DNA of 14,405 bases, taken from Methanothrix sp. (GTDB lineage: Archaea; Halobacteriota; Methanosarcinia; Methanotrichales; Methanotrichaceae). The notes beneath the pieces were generated by a model. That model was given only the letters and a program-made list of their open reading frames with translations. It searched no databases and was not told where the DNA came from. The number at the start of each line of letters is the position of its first letter. Within the stretch, counting starts at the first letter, position 1. The DNA lies in NCBI GenBank assembly GCA_003162615.1, contig PMNG01000181.1:9581-23985 (forward strand), given 5' to 3'. This document shows, piece by piece, positions 1-6,439 of the stretch. Both the position numbers and the translations under genes were made by a program.

Positions 1-725
1 TCGCCGAGGTTTGAAACAACAGCGTCGGGTATGATACCGTATCCAACCTGGATGGTGGAGCCGTCCTCGATTATGCGGGCGACGTAGCTGCCTATTCTCT
101 TGACTATGTCGCTTGGCGCTTTCACAGCGTACTCCAGTACCGGCTCATCGTGGGGCAGCAGAAAGTCAATGTCTTCTATGTTTACGAACCCGTCACCGTG
201 GGTCCTGGGCATGTTGGAGTTGACCTGAGCTATGACCAGGGTTGCCTTTTCCGTAGCAGCCTTGACTATGTCTATGCTTATCCCGAGGCTCACATAGCCA
301 TGTTTGTCCGGCAATGAGGTCTGTACCAGGGCTACGTCTATCGGTATTATTTTCCTCCTGAACAGATCGGGAACTTCTGAGAGAAAAATGGGGGTGTAGT
401 CCGCAGCACCACGGTTCACAGAGTTCCTGGTGCTGTCGCCCACGAAAAAAGAGTCAAGGCGAAAGTTCTCTTGGAGTTTCTCATCCGTATAAGGTGCAAC
501 GCCCAAAGTCCAGACGTGGATCAGCTCGGTGTCGAAGAATGCCTTGGGATTGCTTCTGACGTAGTTTACAAGGGCCTGTACGAGGTACTGGGGCTCACCG
601 CAGCCGGTGCCTATGAATATCCGATCACCGGCGTGAATATGACGGAAGAGCTCCTCCTCTGAGGCGAACTTCTCCGGCCAGGTTGTTTTCGTCTTCTCCA
701 GGTTTCTCAAACCCTCGGTGTCCAT
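1..725 (-). CDS. Acetyl-CoA hydrolase/CoA-transferase family protein, N-terminal part (runs off window)
   Basis: The reverse strand stays open from an ATG at 725 to the left edge, giving about 241 residues without a stop. The translation begins MDTEGLRNLEKTKTTWPEKF and carries the family's N-terminal glycine-rich segment (RIFIGTGCGEPQYLVQALV, about residues 35-53), then the conserved stretches DSFFVGDSTRNSVNRGAADYTPIFLSEVP, ALVQTSLPDKHGYVSLG and VNSNMPRTHGDGF. These are typical of the acetate/4-hydroxybutyrate CoA-transferase and acetyl-CoA hydrolase superfamily, which moves CoA between carboxylic acids or hydrolyses acyl-CoA in the cytoplasm. The catalytic glutamate lies in the C-terminal half, outside the window, so substrate cannot be judged. 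The chosen ATG has an AAGGGAG ribosome site about 7 bases upstream; an in-frame ATG at 764 lacks one. Some relatives carry a C-terminal GNAT acetyltransferase domain, which could lie beyond the edge. It diverges from the sulfur cluster across a 371-base gap. Family call is strong, exact reaction unknown. Confidence 0.9.
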   Translation of the reverse strand, partial: MDTEGLRNLEKTKTTWPEKFASEEELFRHIHAGDRIFIGTGCGEPQYLVQALVNYVRSNPKAFFDTELIHVWTLGVAPYTDEKLQENFRLDSFFVGDSTRNSVNRGAADYTPIFLSEVPDLFRRKIIPIDVALVQTSLPDKHGYVSLGISIDIVKAATEKATLVIAQVNSNMPRTHGDGFVNIEDIDFLLPHDEPVLEYAVKAPSDIVKRIGSYVARIIEDGSTIQVGYGIIPDAVVSNLG

Positions 726-1096
726 CCCGTTTTCTCCCTTGCAGCGCACCACTGCATAAGTCATTCGAGTCAGTTTGACCGTACAATTGTATCGTTGATT
801 TATCTAATCTTCAAGGATTATCTTCTATGACCTCATCGTCTTTAACTCTATCGATATCGGCATAACGTGAACAGAGGAAAGGGCTTTGAACAAAAGTGCA
901 TCAACCTGCACTTACTAGTTTTGAGGCTCAACATCGTGAGTCTTAACGTCAGGAGTCTTAACGTTAATATTCGTCTTCTCGATCTGAGAAGGTACAAATA
1001 CGATTAGAAGCAAGATAAAGGTGTTATCGACGTATCCAAAATAGTGAGAAGATATGAACACTTCATTAGAACATCTGTACCTTAGATCCACTGAAT
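726..1096. other. Divergent intergenic region, no gene seen
   Basis: This AT-rich gap separates the CoA-transferase gene (leftward) from the sulfur cluster (rightward), so it should hold promoters for both. A possible leftward TATA-like stretch (AGATTAGATAAATC, reverse strand) lies near 795-808. I see no convincing TATA box for the rightward genes at the expected distance. A 12-base direct repeat at 938-964 is listed separately. I see no tRNA, structured RNA or sizeable ORF here. Confidence 0.5.
938..964. repeat. Direct repeat GAGTCTTAACGT (x2), possible operator
   Basis: GAGTCTTAACGT occurs at 938-949 and again at 953-964, a centre-to-centre spacing of 15 bases. The second copy runs into a perfect 10-base palindrome, TTAACGTTAA (958-967). 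The repeat lies about 130 bases upstream of the TusA-like gene in a divergent promoter region, so a regulator-binding site is possible. The spacing is not a whole helical turn, and function is an inference. Confidence 0.35.
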
Positions 1097-1354
1097 ATGG
1101 AGGCGAATTATACTTTGTCGGATATAGTGCCGGACGCTGAGCTGGACTGCATTGGAGTGTTCTGCCCCATGCCCATTGCCAGGACCAAGGAGGAGATAGA
1201 GAACATCGAGGTTGGTCAGGTTCTTAAGGTGGAAGCAGACGACCCAGCCGCAGAGGAGGACATCGCCCGCTGGGCTAAGCGAGCAGGTCACCAGGTTCTC
1301 AGGTTCGAAAAGTCCGGAAACATGATCACCTTCTTCATAAAAAGAATGAAGTAG
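1097..1354 (+). CDS. TusA/SirA-like sulfur carrier protein
   Basis: An 85-residue protein of the TusA/SirA/YedF family, small cytoplasmic sulfur carriers that bind sulfur as a persulfide on one cysteine and pass it between proteins. The family signature CPMP sits at residues 23-26 (LDCIGVFCPMPIARTKEEI), with Cys23 as the expected persulfide residue and an extra Cys18 five residues before it. The later GQVLKVEADDPAAEEDIARW stretch matches the usual beta-alpha pattern after the motif, and length is normal for the family. It is first in a same-strand cluster with a DsrE-like gene (81-base gap), an IscS-like gene and iscU, which fits a sulfur relay into Fe-S assembly. The start is not settled: the ATG at 1097 has no ribosome site upstream, while a good GGAGG overlaps it and could serve a TTG at 1115, which would shorten the protein by six residues. 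Specific partners are inferred from position only. Confidence 0.9.
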   Translation: MEANYTLSDIVPDAELDCIGVFCPMPIARTKEEIENIEVGQVLKVEADDPAAEEDIARWAKRAGHQVLRFEKSGNMITFFIKRMK

Positions 1355-1435
1355 AAATGGGAGATGTAGAGTAATCGAGACGCGAAGGGGAGAAAAAGAG
1401 GACACTAGAGAATTGGAGAAAAAGGTGAGGATAAT

Positions 1436-1795
1436 ATGAGCACCATACTTTATGTGCAGACCAGCGGAGTGGACACGCCAGAGAGAACCTACGCTCCCTT
1501 CATCCTGGGGACGACTGCCAGGGCAATGAATGTCGAGGCAGAGATATTTTTCATGATCAAAGGCATAACCATCCTCAAGAAAGGCGAGGCCGAGAAGGTG
1601 AAGCTGGGAAGCTTTCCAAGCCTCAAGGAGGTCATTGATCAGGCAGTGAAGGCCGGGGTCAAGCTATACATCTGTGAGCAGAGCACCCAGCTTTTCGGCA
1701 TGGCAAGGGGCGACTTTATCCCTGAAGCCAAGGTCGCAGGAGCGGGAACCCTGAACGACCTGGCCCTGGACGCCGATTCTGTTATAACCTTTTAG
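1436..1795 (+). CDS. DsrE/DsrF-like family protein
   Basis: A 119-residue protein with the small alpha/beta fold sequence of the DsrE/DsrF/YchN family: an N-terminal strand (STILYVQTSG), a helix that pulls in neighbouring subunits (YAPFILGTTARAM), a second strand (VEAEIFFMIKGITIL) and a third strand ending in the only cysteine, Cys80 (VKLYICEQSTQLFGM). In this family a cysteine at this position can carry a persulfide, and members exchange sulfur with TusA-type carriers, for example TusBCD with TusA and DsrEFH with DsrC. The single Cys80 next to a TusA-like gene makes such an exchange plausible here. The start is supported by AGGTGAGG about 6 bases upstream of the ATG. It lies 43 bases before the IscS-like gene and probably shares its transcript. 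Family is clear; sulfur transfer activity is inferred. Confidence 0.85.
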   Translation: MSTILYVQTSGVDTPERTYAPFILGTTARAMNVEAEIFFMIKGITILKKGEAEKVKLGSFPSLKEVIDQAVKAGVKLYICEQSTQLFGMARGDFIPEAKVAGAGTLNDLALDADSVITF

Positions 1796-1838
1796 AGAGA
1801 ATAAGATAGGGCTTAAAAGAATTGTAGAGGAAGGGCAA

Positions 1839-2993
1839 ATGTGCGGAATATATCTGGACTATCAGTCGGCCATGCCTGTGGATACCAGGGTGCTGGAGTT
1901 TGCGGAAAGGTATCTTACCAAAGAGTTCGGAAACCCATCGGCCCTTCACTCCGTTGGCCTGGCTGCCAAATCGGCCGTGGAGGAGGCCAGAAGGAAAGTG
2001 GCAGAGCTTATCAACGCTCCGGACCCCTCCAACATAATCTTCACCGGCAGCGCCACCGAGGCCAACAACCTCGCCATTAGGGGAACGGCCCAAAGAAACG
2101 CCGCTAAAGGGAAGAAGGTCCTTGCCAGTGCCATCGAACACATATCTGTTATCAACGCCATGAAGGATTTGCAAAAAGGAGGCTTCCAGCTAACCCTTGT
2201 TCCCGTCGACTCTGCGGGCATTATCGATCTGGCGGTCCTTGAGAACCAGCTTTCTAAAGACACGACCGTAACCTCTGTAATGTACGCCAACAGCGAGATC
2301 GGAACCATCGAGCCGATAAAAGAGATAAGCCAAATGGTCCACGATAAGGGCATGTTCCTGCACGTGGACGCAGTGGCCGCCCAGGGAAGGATTCCCATCG
2401 ACGTACAGAAAGACGGGATTGACCTGCTGACCATCTCGTCAAATGACATGTACGGGCCCCAAGGAGCAGGGGCACTGTATGTTAACCCCAAGGTAAAGCT
2501 TCAACCGACACTGCTTGGGGGCGGACAGGAAAAAGGCCTGCGTCCGAGCACGGAGAACCTTTTCGCAATTGCCGGGATGGGCGAAGCAGCACGCTTGGCT
2601 AAGCTGGAGATGGACCAGGAGAGCGACAGGCTGCGACCCATAAGAGACAGCCTGATCAAAGAGATCCTGAAGATCGATGAGGCTTACCTGACGGGCCATA
2701 CTACTATTAGACTGCCGCACCATGCCAGCTTCAGGTTTAGCCGTATAGAGGGCGAGAGCATTCTGCTCACCATGGACGCAATGTTCAATATTCAGGTATC
2801 CACAGGGTCGGCTTGCTCCTCAAGGACACTAGAGCCAAGCCACGTTCTTCTGGCCATCGGGCTCAAGCACGAGCAAGCCCACGGCTCGATGGTGACGACT
2901 CTGGGAAAGTATAACAACCAGGGAGAGATATCCGTGATAGCAAAGGCGGTGAGCCAGACGGTGCAGAGGTTGAGGGCACTGTCTCCCTTATAA
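1839..2993 (+). CDS. IscS/NifS-like protein lacking the PLP lysine
   Basis: A 384-residue fold-type I PLP-enzyme homologue, clearly of the NifS/IscS cysteine desulfurase family and full length. Retained features are the YLDYQS start, FGNPSALH (30-37), the GSATEANN phosphate loop (70-77), His101 (IEHISV) that stacks on PLP, Asp177 (HVDA), STEN (237-240) and the catalytic-loop Cys326 (STGSACSS). The cofactor site is changed: where IscS has S-x-H-K before IYGPKG, this protein has S-S-N-D (residues 200-203) before MYGPQG, so the Schiff-base lysine is Asp203 and the histidine is Asn202. The Gln after the conserved Asp is Ala180, and the substrate-binding Arg of the usual IRFSLGR is Val352 in SMVTTLGK. 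I recall that the Archaeoglobus fulgidus IscS structure also has Asp for this lysine. A GAGGAAGGG ribosome site precedes the ATG. It may scaffold IscU or carry sulfur on Cys326 rather than desulfurate cysteine. Confidence 0.93.
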   Translation: MCGIYLDYQSAMPVDTRVLEFAERYLTKEFGNPSALHSVGLAAKSAVEEARRKVAELINAPDPSNIIFTGSATEANNLAIRGTAQRNAAKGKKVLASAIEHISVINAMKDLQKGGFQLTLVPVDSAGIIDLAVLENQLSKDTTVTSVMYANSEIGTIEPIKEISQMVHDKGMFLHVDAVAAQGRIPIDVQKDGIDLLTISSNDMYGPQGAGALYVNPKVKLQPTLLGGGQEKGLRPSTENLFAIAGMGEAARLAKLEMDQESDRLRPIRDSLIKEILKIDEAYLTGHTTIRLPHHASFRFSRIEGESILLTMDAMFNIQVSTGSACSSRTLEPSHVLLAIGLKHEQAHGSMVTTLGKYNNQGEISVIAKAVSQTVQRLRALSPL

Positions 2994-3055
2994 ATATAAG
3001 ATTGATTTAATCGAATTAAAGTCGATAATCTAACCAAGGTCAAGGTGACTAACGG

Positions 3056-3496
3056 ATGGCACAAGTAGGTTACAGCAAGAAGGTGATGGAGCACTTCATG
3101 AACCCCAGGAACGTTGGGGTAATAGAGAACCCGGACGGCTACGGTAAAGTCGGCAACCCTGTCTGCGGGGACCTAATGGAGATCTTCATCAAGGTAAAGG
3201 ACGACAAAATAGACGACATTAAGTTTAGGACCTTCGGCTGCGGATCGGCCATAGCCGTGAGCAGCATGGTCACTGAAATGGCCAAGGGTAAGCCTCTTGA
3301 TGAGGCCATGAAAATTACTCGCAAAGACGTAGCCGACGAGCTAGAAGGCTTGCCACCCCAGAAGATGCACTGCTCCAACCTTGGCGCAGATGCGCTTCAC
3401 GCAGCCATCAAGAACTACTGGGTCAAGATCGGAAAGATAAAGCCGGAAGAGGCGAAGCCTGAGGGCGAAGAAGGCGAGGCCTGCTCGACGGAATGA
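3056..3496 (+). CDS. iscU: IscU-type Fe-S cluster scaffold protein
   Basis: A 146-residue IscU/NifU N-terminal-type scaffold, on which iron and sulfur are assembled into [2Fe-2S] clusters before delivery to target proteins. The three cluster-binding cysteines are in their usual contexts: Cys37 (NPVCGD, with the conserved Asp39), Cys62 (RTFGCGSAIAVSS) and Cys106 (KMHCSNLGADAL). LPPQK at 99-103 resembles the LPPVK site that bacterial IscU offers to HscA-type chaperones. The tail after about residue 128 is acidic and ends with a fourth cysteine, Cys143, in EACSTE. The ATG follows an AAGGTGAC ribosome site. It lies 62 bases after the IscS-like gene, its expected physical partner, and closes the cluster; a T-rich stretch follows. 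No hscA/hscB genes are nearby. Confidence in function is high. Confidence 0.93.
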   Translation: MAQVGYSKKVMEHFMNPRNVGVIENPDGYGKVGNPVCGDLMEIFIKVKDDKIDDIKFRTFGCGSAIAVSSMVTEMAKGKPLDEAMKITRKDVADELEGLPPQKMHCSNLGADALHAAIKNYWVKIGKIKPEEAKPEGEEGEACSTE

Positions 3497-3520
3497 ACTC
3501 GACGAACCTAAGGATCCGTC

Positions 3521-3544
3521 TATATTTTAAAATCATTCTTTTTA
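3521..3544 (+). terminator. Possible U-rich terminator after iscU
   Basis: About 25 bases after the iscU stop the plus strand reads TATATTTTAAAATC and then CTTTTTA, with a run of five T at 3539-3543. Archaeal transcription usually ends at T-runs without needing a hairpin. The next gene is on the opposite strand, so transcription should stop here. Confidence 0.4.
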
Positions 3545-3692
3545 TCCCAATATTCACCAATTGCCAGTGTATGGACAAAGAACAAACCGTGGTGCAAATA
3601 ATTGATCAGTCAAATAAAGGCATACTTCGCTGCGTTTCCATGTCATACTGATATGGCATGGCATTCTGCAACGATCACCAACATCCGTCTCA
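3545..3692. other. Convergent intergenic spacer
   Basis: This spacer lies between iscU (rightward) and the receiver gene (leftward), both ending into it. An imperfect inverted repeat, CATGTCAT at about 3641 with ATGGCATG at about 3653, could form a small hairpin. I see no gene in it. Confidence 0.3.
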
Positions 3693-4130
3693 TTAAGCCA
3701 ATCTGACGCAAGTCTCAATGGCCATGCGCAACTCGTCAAGCCAAATGGGCTTGGCGAGGTATCCGTCCATGCCCGCTTCAAGGCATTTCTCCCGATCGCC
3801 TTTCAGGGCGTAAGCAGTAATGGCAATTATCCTTGGCCCGTCGTTGGGCCAGCGCTGGCGGATGATTCGAGTGGCCTCTAGCCCATCCATCTCAGGCATC
3901 TTGACGTCCATGAGCACCACATCGTATGTCTGGTGTTCCATGGCCTGCAGGGCCTCAATTCCGTTGGCTACTGCGTCCGCCCTATAGCCAAGGTGCACGA
4001 GCATGAGCATGGTTACCTTCCGGTTGGACGGATCGTCTTCCACTAGCAATATTCTAAAAGAGCTACCGCTATTTTGGCAGCTTTTCTTTATCATTCCACT
4101 AACCCCGACCTCAAAAGGGCTGCTAATCAT
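3693..4130 (-). CDS. Stand-alone response regulator receiver (CheY-like) protein
   Basis: A 145-residue protein made almost wholly of one receiver domain. The acidic pocket is E31-D32-D33 (ILLVEDDPSN), the phospho-acceptor is Asp75 (VVLMDVKMPEMDG), the switch Thr is T105 (IIAITAYALKGD) and the conserved lysine is K127 (GYLAKPI), so all key residues for phosphorylation are present. There is no output domain. The DDPSNRKV and TAYALKGDREKCLEAGMDGYLAKP motifs are most like receivers attached to hybrid histidine kinases, so it may be the target of a kinase encoded elsewhere. No kinase gene is in the window. The first 24 residues are outside the domain. Met13 (ATG at 4094) is an alternative start with a GAGGTC sequence upstream, whereas the ATG at 4130 has only AGGT. 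It lies 176 bases downstream of the dehydrogenase gene on the same strand, with its own promoter-like sequence. Confidence 0.88.
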   Translation of the reverse strand: MISSPFEVGVSGMIKKSCQNSGSSFRILLVEDDPSNRKVTMLMLVHLGYRADAVANGIEALQAMEHQTYDVVLMDVKMPEMDGLEATRIIRQRWPNDGPRIIAITAYALKGDREKCLEAGMDGYLAKPIWLDELRMAIETCVRLA

Positions 4131-4153
4131 TTAAAGGTACCTGTCGCGTCGAA

Positions 4154-4167
4154 CAGTTAAAAATCGG
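4154..4167 (-). promoter_or_regulatory. Possible archaeal TATA/BRE for the receiver gene
   Basis: On the reverse strand CCGATTTTTAACTG is centred about 30 bases before the ATG at 4130. That distance and the TTTTTAA core fit an archaeal TATA element with a very short leader. This is pattern-based only. Confidence 0.35.
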
Positions 4168-4248
4168 TGAGAATCAGGGTTACGAAGGAATCTTACTGGT
4201 TTAATCGAAAGAGAGAAGCTCCATTAGACACACTCATTTGTCTTAATC

Positions 4249-4285
4249 CGAAAAATGAAATTTTTCTCAAAAAGATTCTTGAGGT
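4249..4285 (-). terminator. T-rich terminator after glutamate dehydrogenase gene
   Basis: Downstream of the dehydrogenase stop the reverse strand reads CTCAAGAATCTTTTTGAG and then several runs of T (ATTTTTC, CATTTTTCGG). CTCAA and TTGAG can pair into a short stem around ATCTTT. The T-richness is typical of archaeal transcript ends. Confidence 0.5.
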
Positions 4286-4306
4286 TTCAAATTACAAAGC
4301 TGGCGG

Positions 4307-5551
4307 TTAAACCCATCCTCTTGCCTTCATCGTTTCTACCAGCCTCTTGAAGGCTACGATGTAGGCCGCCTGCCTCATCGTCACCTTGTACTCCCTCGAT
4401 GCGCTCATTACCGTCCCATACGCCTTCACCATCCTCTTATCCAAAAGCTTGCGAACATCTGATTCATCCCATTGCCACATATCGAAGTTCTGGACCATCT
4501 CGAAGTAGGAGACGATAACTCCGCCAGCGTTGCAGAGGATGTCTGGCAATACGTGTCTGCCCTCTTTACCAAAGATATCGTCGGCCTCTGGCGTTGTAGG
4601 GCCGTTTGCAAACTCGGCCACTACCTTGGCCTTGATTCGGCCAGCGTTATTATCCGTGATTGCTCCCTCGAGGGCTGCGGGAATTAGGATATCCACATCC
4701 AGCTCCAGCAGGTCCTCGTTGGAGATGGTTTTGGTTCCAGGGAAACCGACTACTGAGCCGTTCTTTGACTTGTGCTTCCGCACAGCCTCGGGGTCCAATC
4801 CTACTTCGCTGATGATTCCGCCCTTGCTGTCGCTTACTGCAATGATTTTGCAACCGAATCCAGGTGCCAATTTAGCCGAATGATAACCGACATTTCCATA
4901 GCCCTGAACTGCAATCTTCGCTTCATTAAGCTCCAGGCCGATCTCCTTTGCAGCCTCCCTGACGACAAACCAGCCACCTAGTGCTGTGGCCTCCTCCCGG
5001 CCCGCGGAGCCACCGAGAAATAAAGGCTTTCCCGTGACCGAGCCGAAGACGTTCTCGCCCATTATTTTGGAGTACTCGTCCATCATCCAGGTCATTACCT
5101 GGGAGTTAGTGCTGACATCCGGGGCAGGAATGTCCTTATGCGGCCCGATGATGTCGCGGATTCCGCGAATGTACGCCCTACTCAGCCTTTCTAGCTCGCC
5201 CTTCGACAACTCCTTAGGGTTGCAGATAACGCCTCCTTTTGCACCGCCCAGAGGCAGGTCATGCAGTGCGCACTTCCAGGCCATGAGGGCTGCCAGAGCC
5301 CGTACACTCTCCAGGTTCTGGTCAGGATGGAACCTGACGCCGCCCTTAGTCGGACCGAGTGCATCACTGTACTGAACTCTGAAGCCCTGAAACACCTTCA
5401 GCTTCCCGTTGTCCATGCGTACCGGCAGGGAGACCGCAAGCTCCCTCGCGGATGAGCAAAGTATTTCAAGGACGTTGTCGTCAAGGCCCAGGTCGCAGCC
5501 GCACTTGGCGATGTGGGCCTGAACCATCTCAAGAAGGTTTGAGTCTCGCAT
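4307..5551 (-). CDS. gdhA: Glutamate dehydrogenase (Glu/Leu/Phe/Val dehydrogenase family)
   Basis: A 414-residue protein matching the usual length of hexameric glutamate dehydrogenases, which interconvert glutamate and 2-oxoglutarate plus ammonia with NAD(P)H. The N-terminal half carries GPTKGGVRFHP (66-76, with Lys69), MAWKCALHDLPLGGAKGG (90-107, with Lys93 and the catalytic Lys105) and PAPDV with Asp144. The C-terminal half has the Rossmann motif VQGYGNVG (215-222), then AVSDSKGG (acid at the end of strand 2), ILIPAALEGAI and VAEFANGPTTPEAD (311-324), and ends with the family's RQAAYIVAFKRL helix. The residues seen do not let me decide between NAD and NADP. An ATGGAG sequence sits immediately upstream of the start, and a BRE/TATA-like element lies about 30 bases upstream. 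In a methanogen it would serve ammonium assimilation or glutamate turnover. I see no functional link to the neighbours. Confidence 0.95.
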   Translation of the reverse strand: MRDSNLLEMVQAHIAKCGCDLGLDDNVLEILCSSARELAVSLPVRMDNGKLKVFQGFRVQYSDALGPTKGGVRFHPDQNLESVRALAALMAWKCALHDLPLGGAKGGVICNPKELSKGELERLSRAYIRGIRDIIGPHKDIPAPDVSTNSQVMTWMMDEYSKIMGENVFGSVTGKPLFLGGSAGREEATALGGWFVVREAAKEIGLELNEAKIAVQGYGNVGYHSAKLAPGFGCKIIAVSDSKGGIISEVGLDPEAVRKHKSKNGSVVGFPGTKTISNEDLLELDVDILIPAALEGAITDNNAGRIKAKVVAEFANGPTTPEADDIFGKEGRHVLPDILCNAGGVIVSYFEMVQNFDMWQWDESDVRKLLDKRMVKAYGTVMSASREYKVTMRQAAYIVAFKRLVETMKARGWV

Positions 5552-5575
5552 TTCTCCATAGCGTGCTCTGTTTGG

Positions 5576-5592
5576 ACTTAAGCATTTTCGAG
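5576..5592 (-). promoter_or_regulatory. Likely BRE/TATA promoter of the glutamate dehydrogenase gene
   Basis: Reverse strand TCGAAAATGCTTAAG combines a purine-rich BRE (CGAAAA) with a TATA-like TGCTTAAG, centred about 30 bases before the ATG at 5551. This predicts a leader of only a few bases. Confidence 0.45.
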
Positions 5593-5628
5593 GAGATTGA
5601 GTTGTGGTGTTATTGATAAATGATACAG

Positions 5629-5645
5629 AAATAATAATAATAATA
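5629..5645. repeat. ATA trinucleotide run
   Basis: ATAATAATAATAATA, about five copies of a trinucleotide, lies in the gap between the dehydrogenase gene and the small ORF. It is a simple repeat and could vary in length between strains. No function is evident. Confidence 0.8.
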
Positions 5646-5646
5646 G

Positions 5647-5745
5647 ATGAAGGCTGAGAGCCCCAGGGAGGAGGATTGCCGGATGACCTGTGGGCTCAAC
5701 AGCCAAGTGGGACACTACCATTTGGATCGATGTTTCCACACTTAG
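5647..5745 (+). CDS. Possible small Cys/His-rich ORF (32 residues)
   Basis: An ATG at 5647 opens a 32-codon frame; an internal in-frame ATG at 5683 is preceded by a strong GGGAGGAGG ribosome-site sequence about 9 bases upstream. The product would contain DCRMTCGLNSQVGHYHLDRC, with three cysteines and four histidines in total, a spacing that could bind a metal ion. Codons such as AGG, GAG, GGC-type endings and CTC resemble the host's coding style. It may be a true small protein, or the N-terminal relic of the degraded gene that follows. I do not recognise a family. Confidence 0.3.
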   Translation: MKAESPREEDCRMTCGLNSQVGHYHLDRCFHT

Positions 5746-5801
5746 AATAACTACTTGTATCTAGTACCATTTAACTCTTTTGGTATAATTAACAAGTTAG
5801 G

Positions 5802-6344
5802 ATGTTGAGGAGATCTCTTTCGAGCCATACTACCAAACGAACTCAATGGGACTTCAATCCAAAAAATAAATTATTAAAGGCACTAATGTCTCTGGCTCAG
5901 GTCCTTCAACTCACAGGTGGCCCCAAACGAGATGTCCGCCAAAGCCCTCAACCGCAACCTGGACCCACAGAGTTCAAGGTCCTATACATCTGCGGAAACT
6001 ACTTCGCTATCCTGGGCCGATTGGACCGCAGGTTCCAGGTTCCCCGGAGACCCGCTTGGCCTTCACAGTTTTCAGCTCATGACCATTCTGGATGTGGCCT
6101 GCAACTCCTCGGTCATCATCGAGCACTACCTCTTGCTCTACAAGGACGCCGGAAGATAACAGAATACGTCTCTCAATCCATGCTCGATTCTGCCAAGGAT
6201 GCCGCAGATTTTCTTTACGCGCCCGGCACGGACACGTTTCCAGAGGACGGACCTGAAATGCCGTCCGAGTATTCCACTTCGACGAAGGGCCCGAAAGATA
6301 CGACGATAGCTTATTGCGAAGGCTTATCCTCGTGCTCAGAATAG
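5802..6344 (+). pseudogene. Degraded gene of unknown function with apparent frameshifts
   Basis: Codon style points to coding that changes frame. From about 5887 to 6159 the most gene-like frame reads through VAPNEMSAKALNRNLDPQ, then SWADWTAGSRFPGDPLGLHS and MTILDVACNSSVIIEHYLL, using host-like codons that mostly end in G or C. It stops at TAA (6157-6159) just after LYKDAGR. In the next frame the sequence carries on sensibly from about 6156 as ITEYVSQSMLDSAKDAADF and DTFPEDGPEMPSEYS to a stop at 6344. One base lost or gained near 6156 would join them. The single frame that is open across 5802-6344 gives an unlikely, basic and proline-rich middle portion, so I do not take it as one intact gene. 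I do not recognise the family. The frame is unclear upstream of 5887, where a second shift is possible. Confidence 0.4.
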
Positions 6345-6439
6345 CCAGACCACACGGGATGAGTTCATATCATGATTCATCTGACCAATTCTGCATTCCG
6401 AAGGATATACGACATATAACATATCAATCTCCTTGGCGC

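Noticed and set aside
1082..1405. Reverse-strand ORF of 107 codons opposite the TusA-like gene
   Set aside because: It is the antisense shadow of a clear family member with CPMP motif and has no ribosome site or recognisable motif.
1946..2491. Long reverse-strand ORF within the IscS-like gene
   Set aside because: Complement of strongly conserved coding sequence; the forward frame explains it fully.
1839..2993. Calling the IscS-like gene an active cysteine desulfurase
   Set aside because: The PLP lysine and several other active-site residues are replaced, so homology alone does not support the activity.
5651..5700. Possible TPP riboswitch because of GGCTGAGAG
   Set aside because: Only the short CTGAGA-like string matches; the second conserved part of the THI-box and a downstream thiamine gene are missing.
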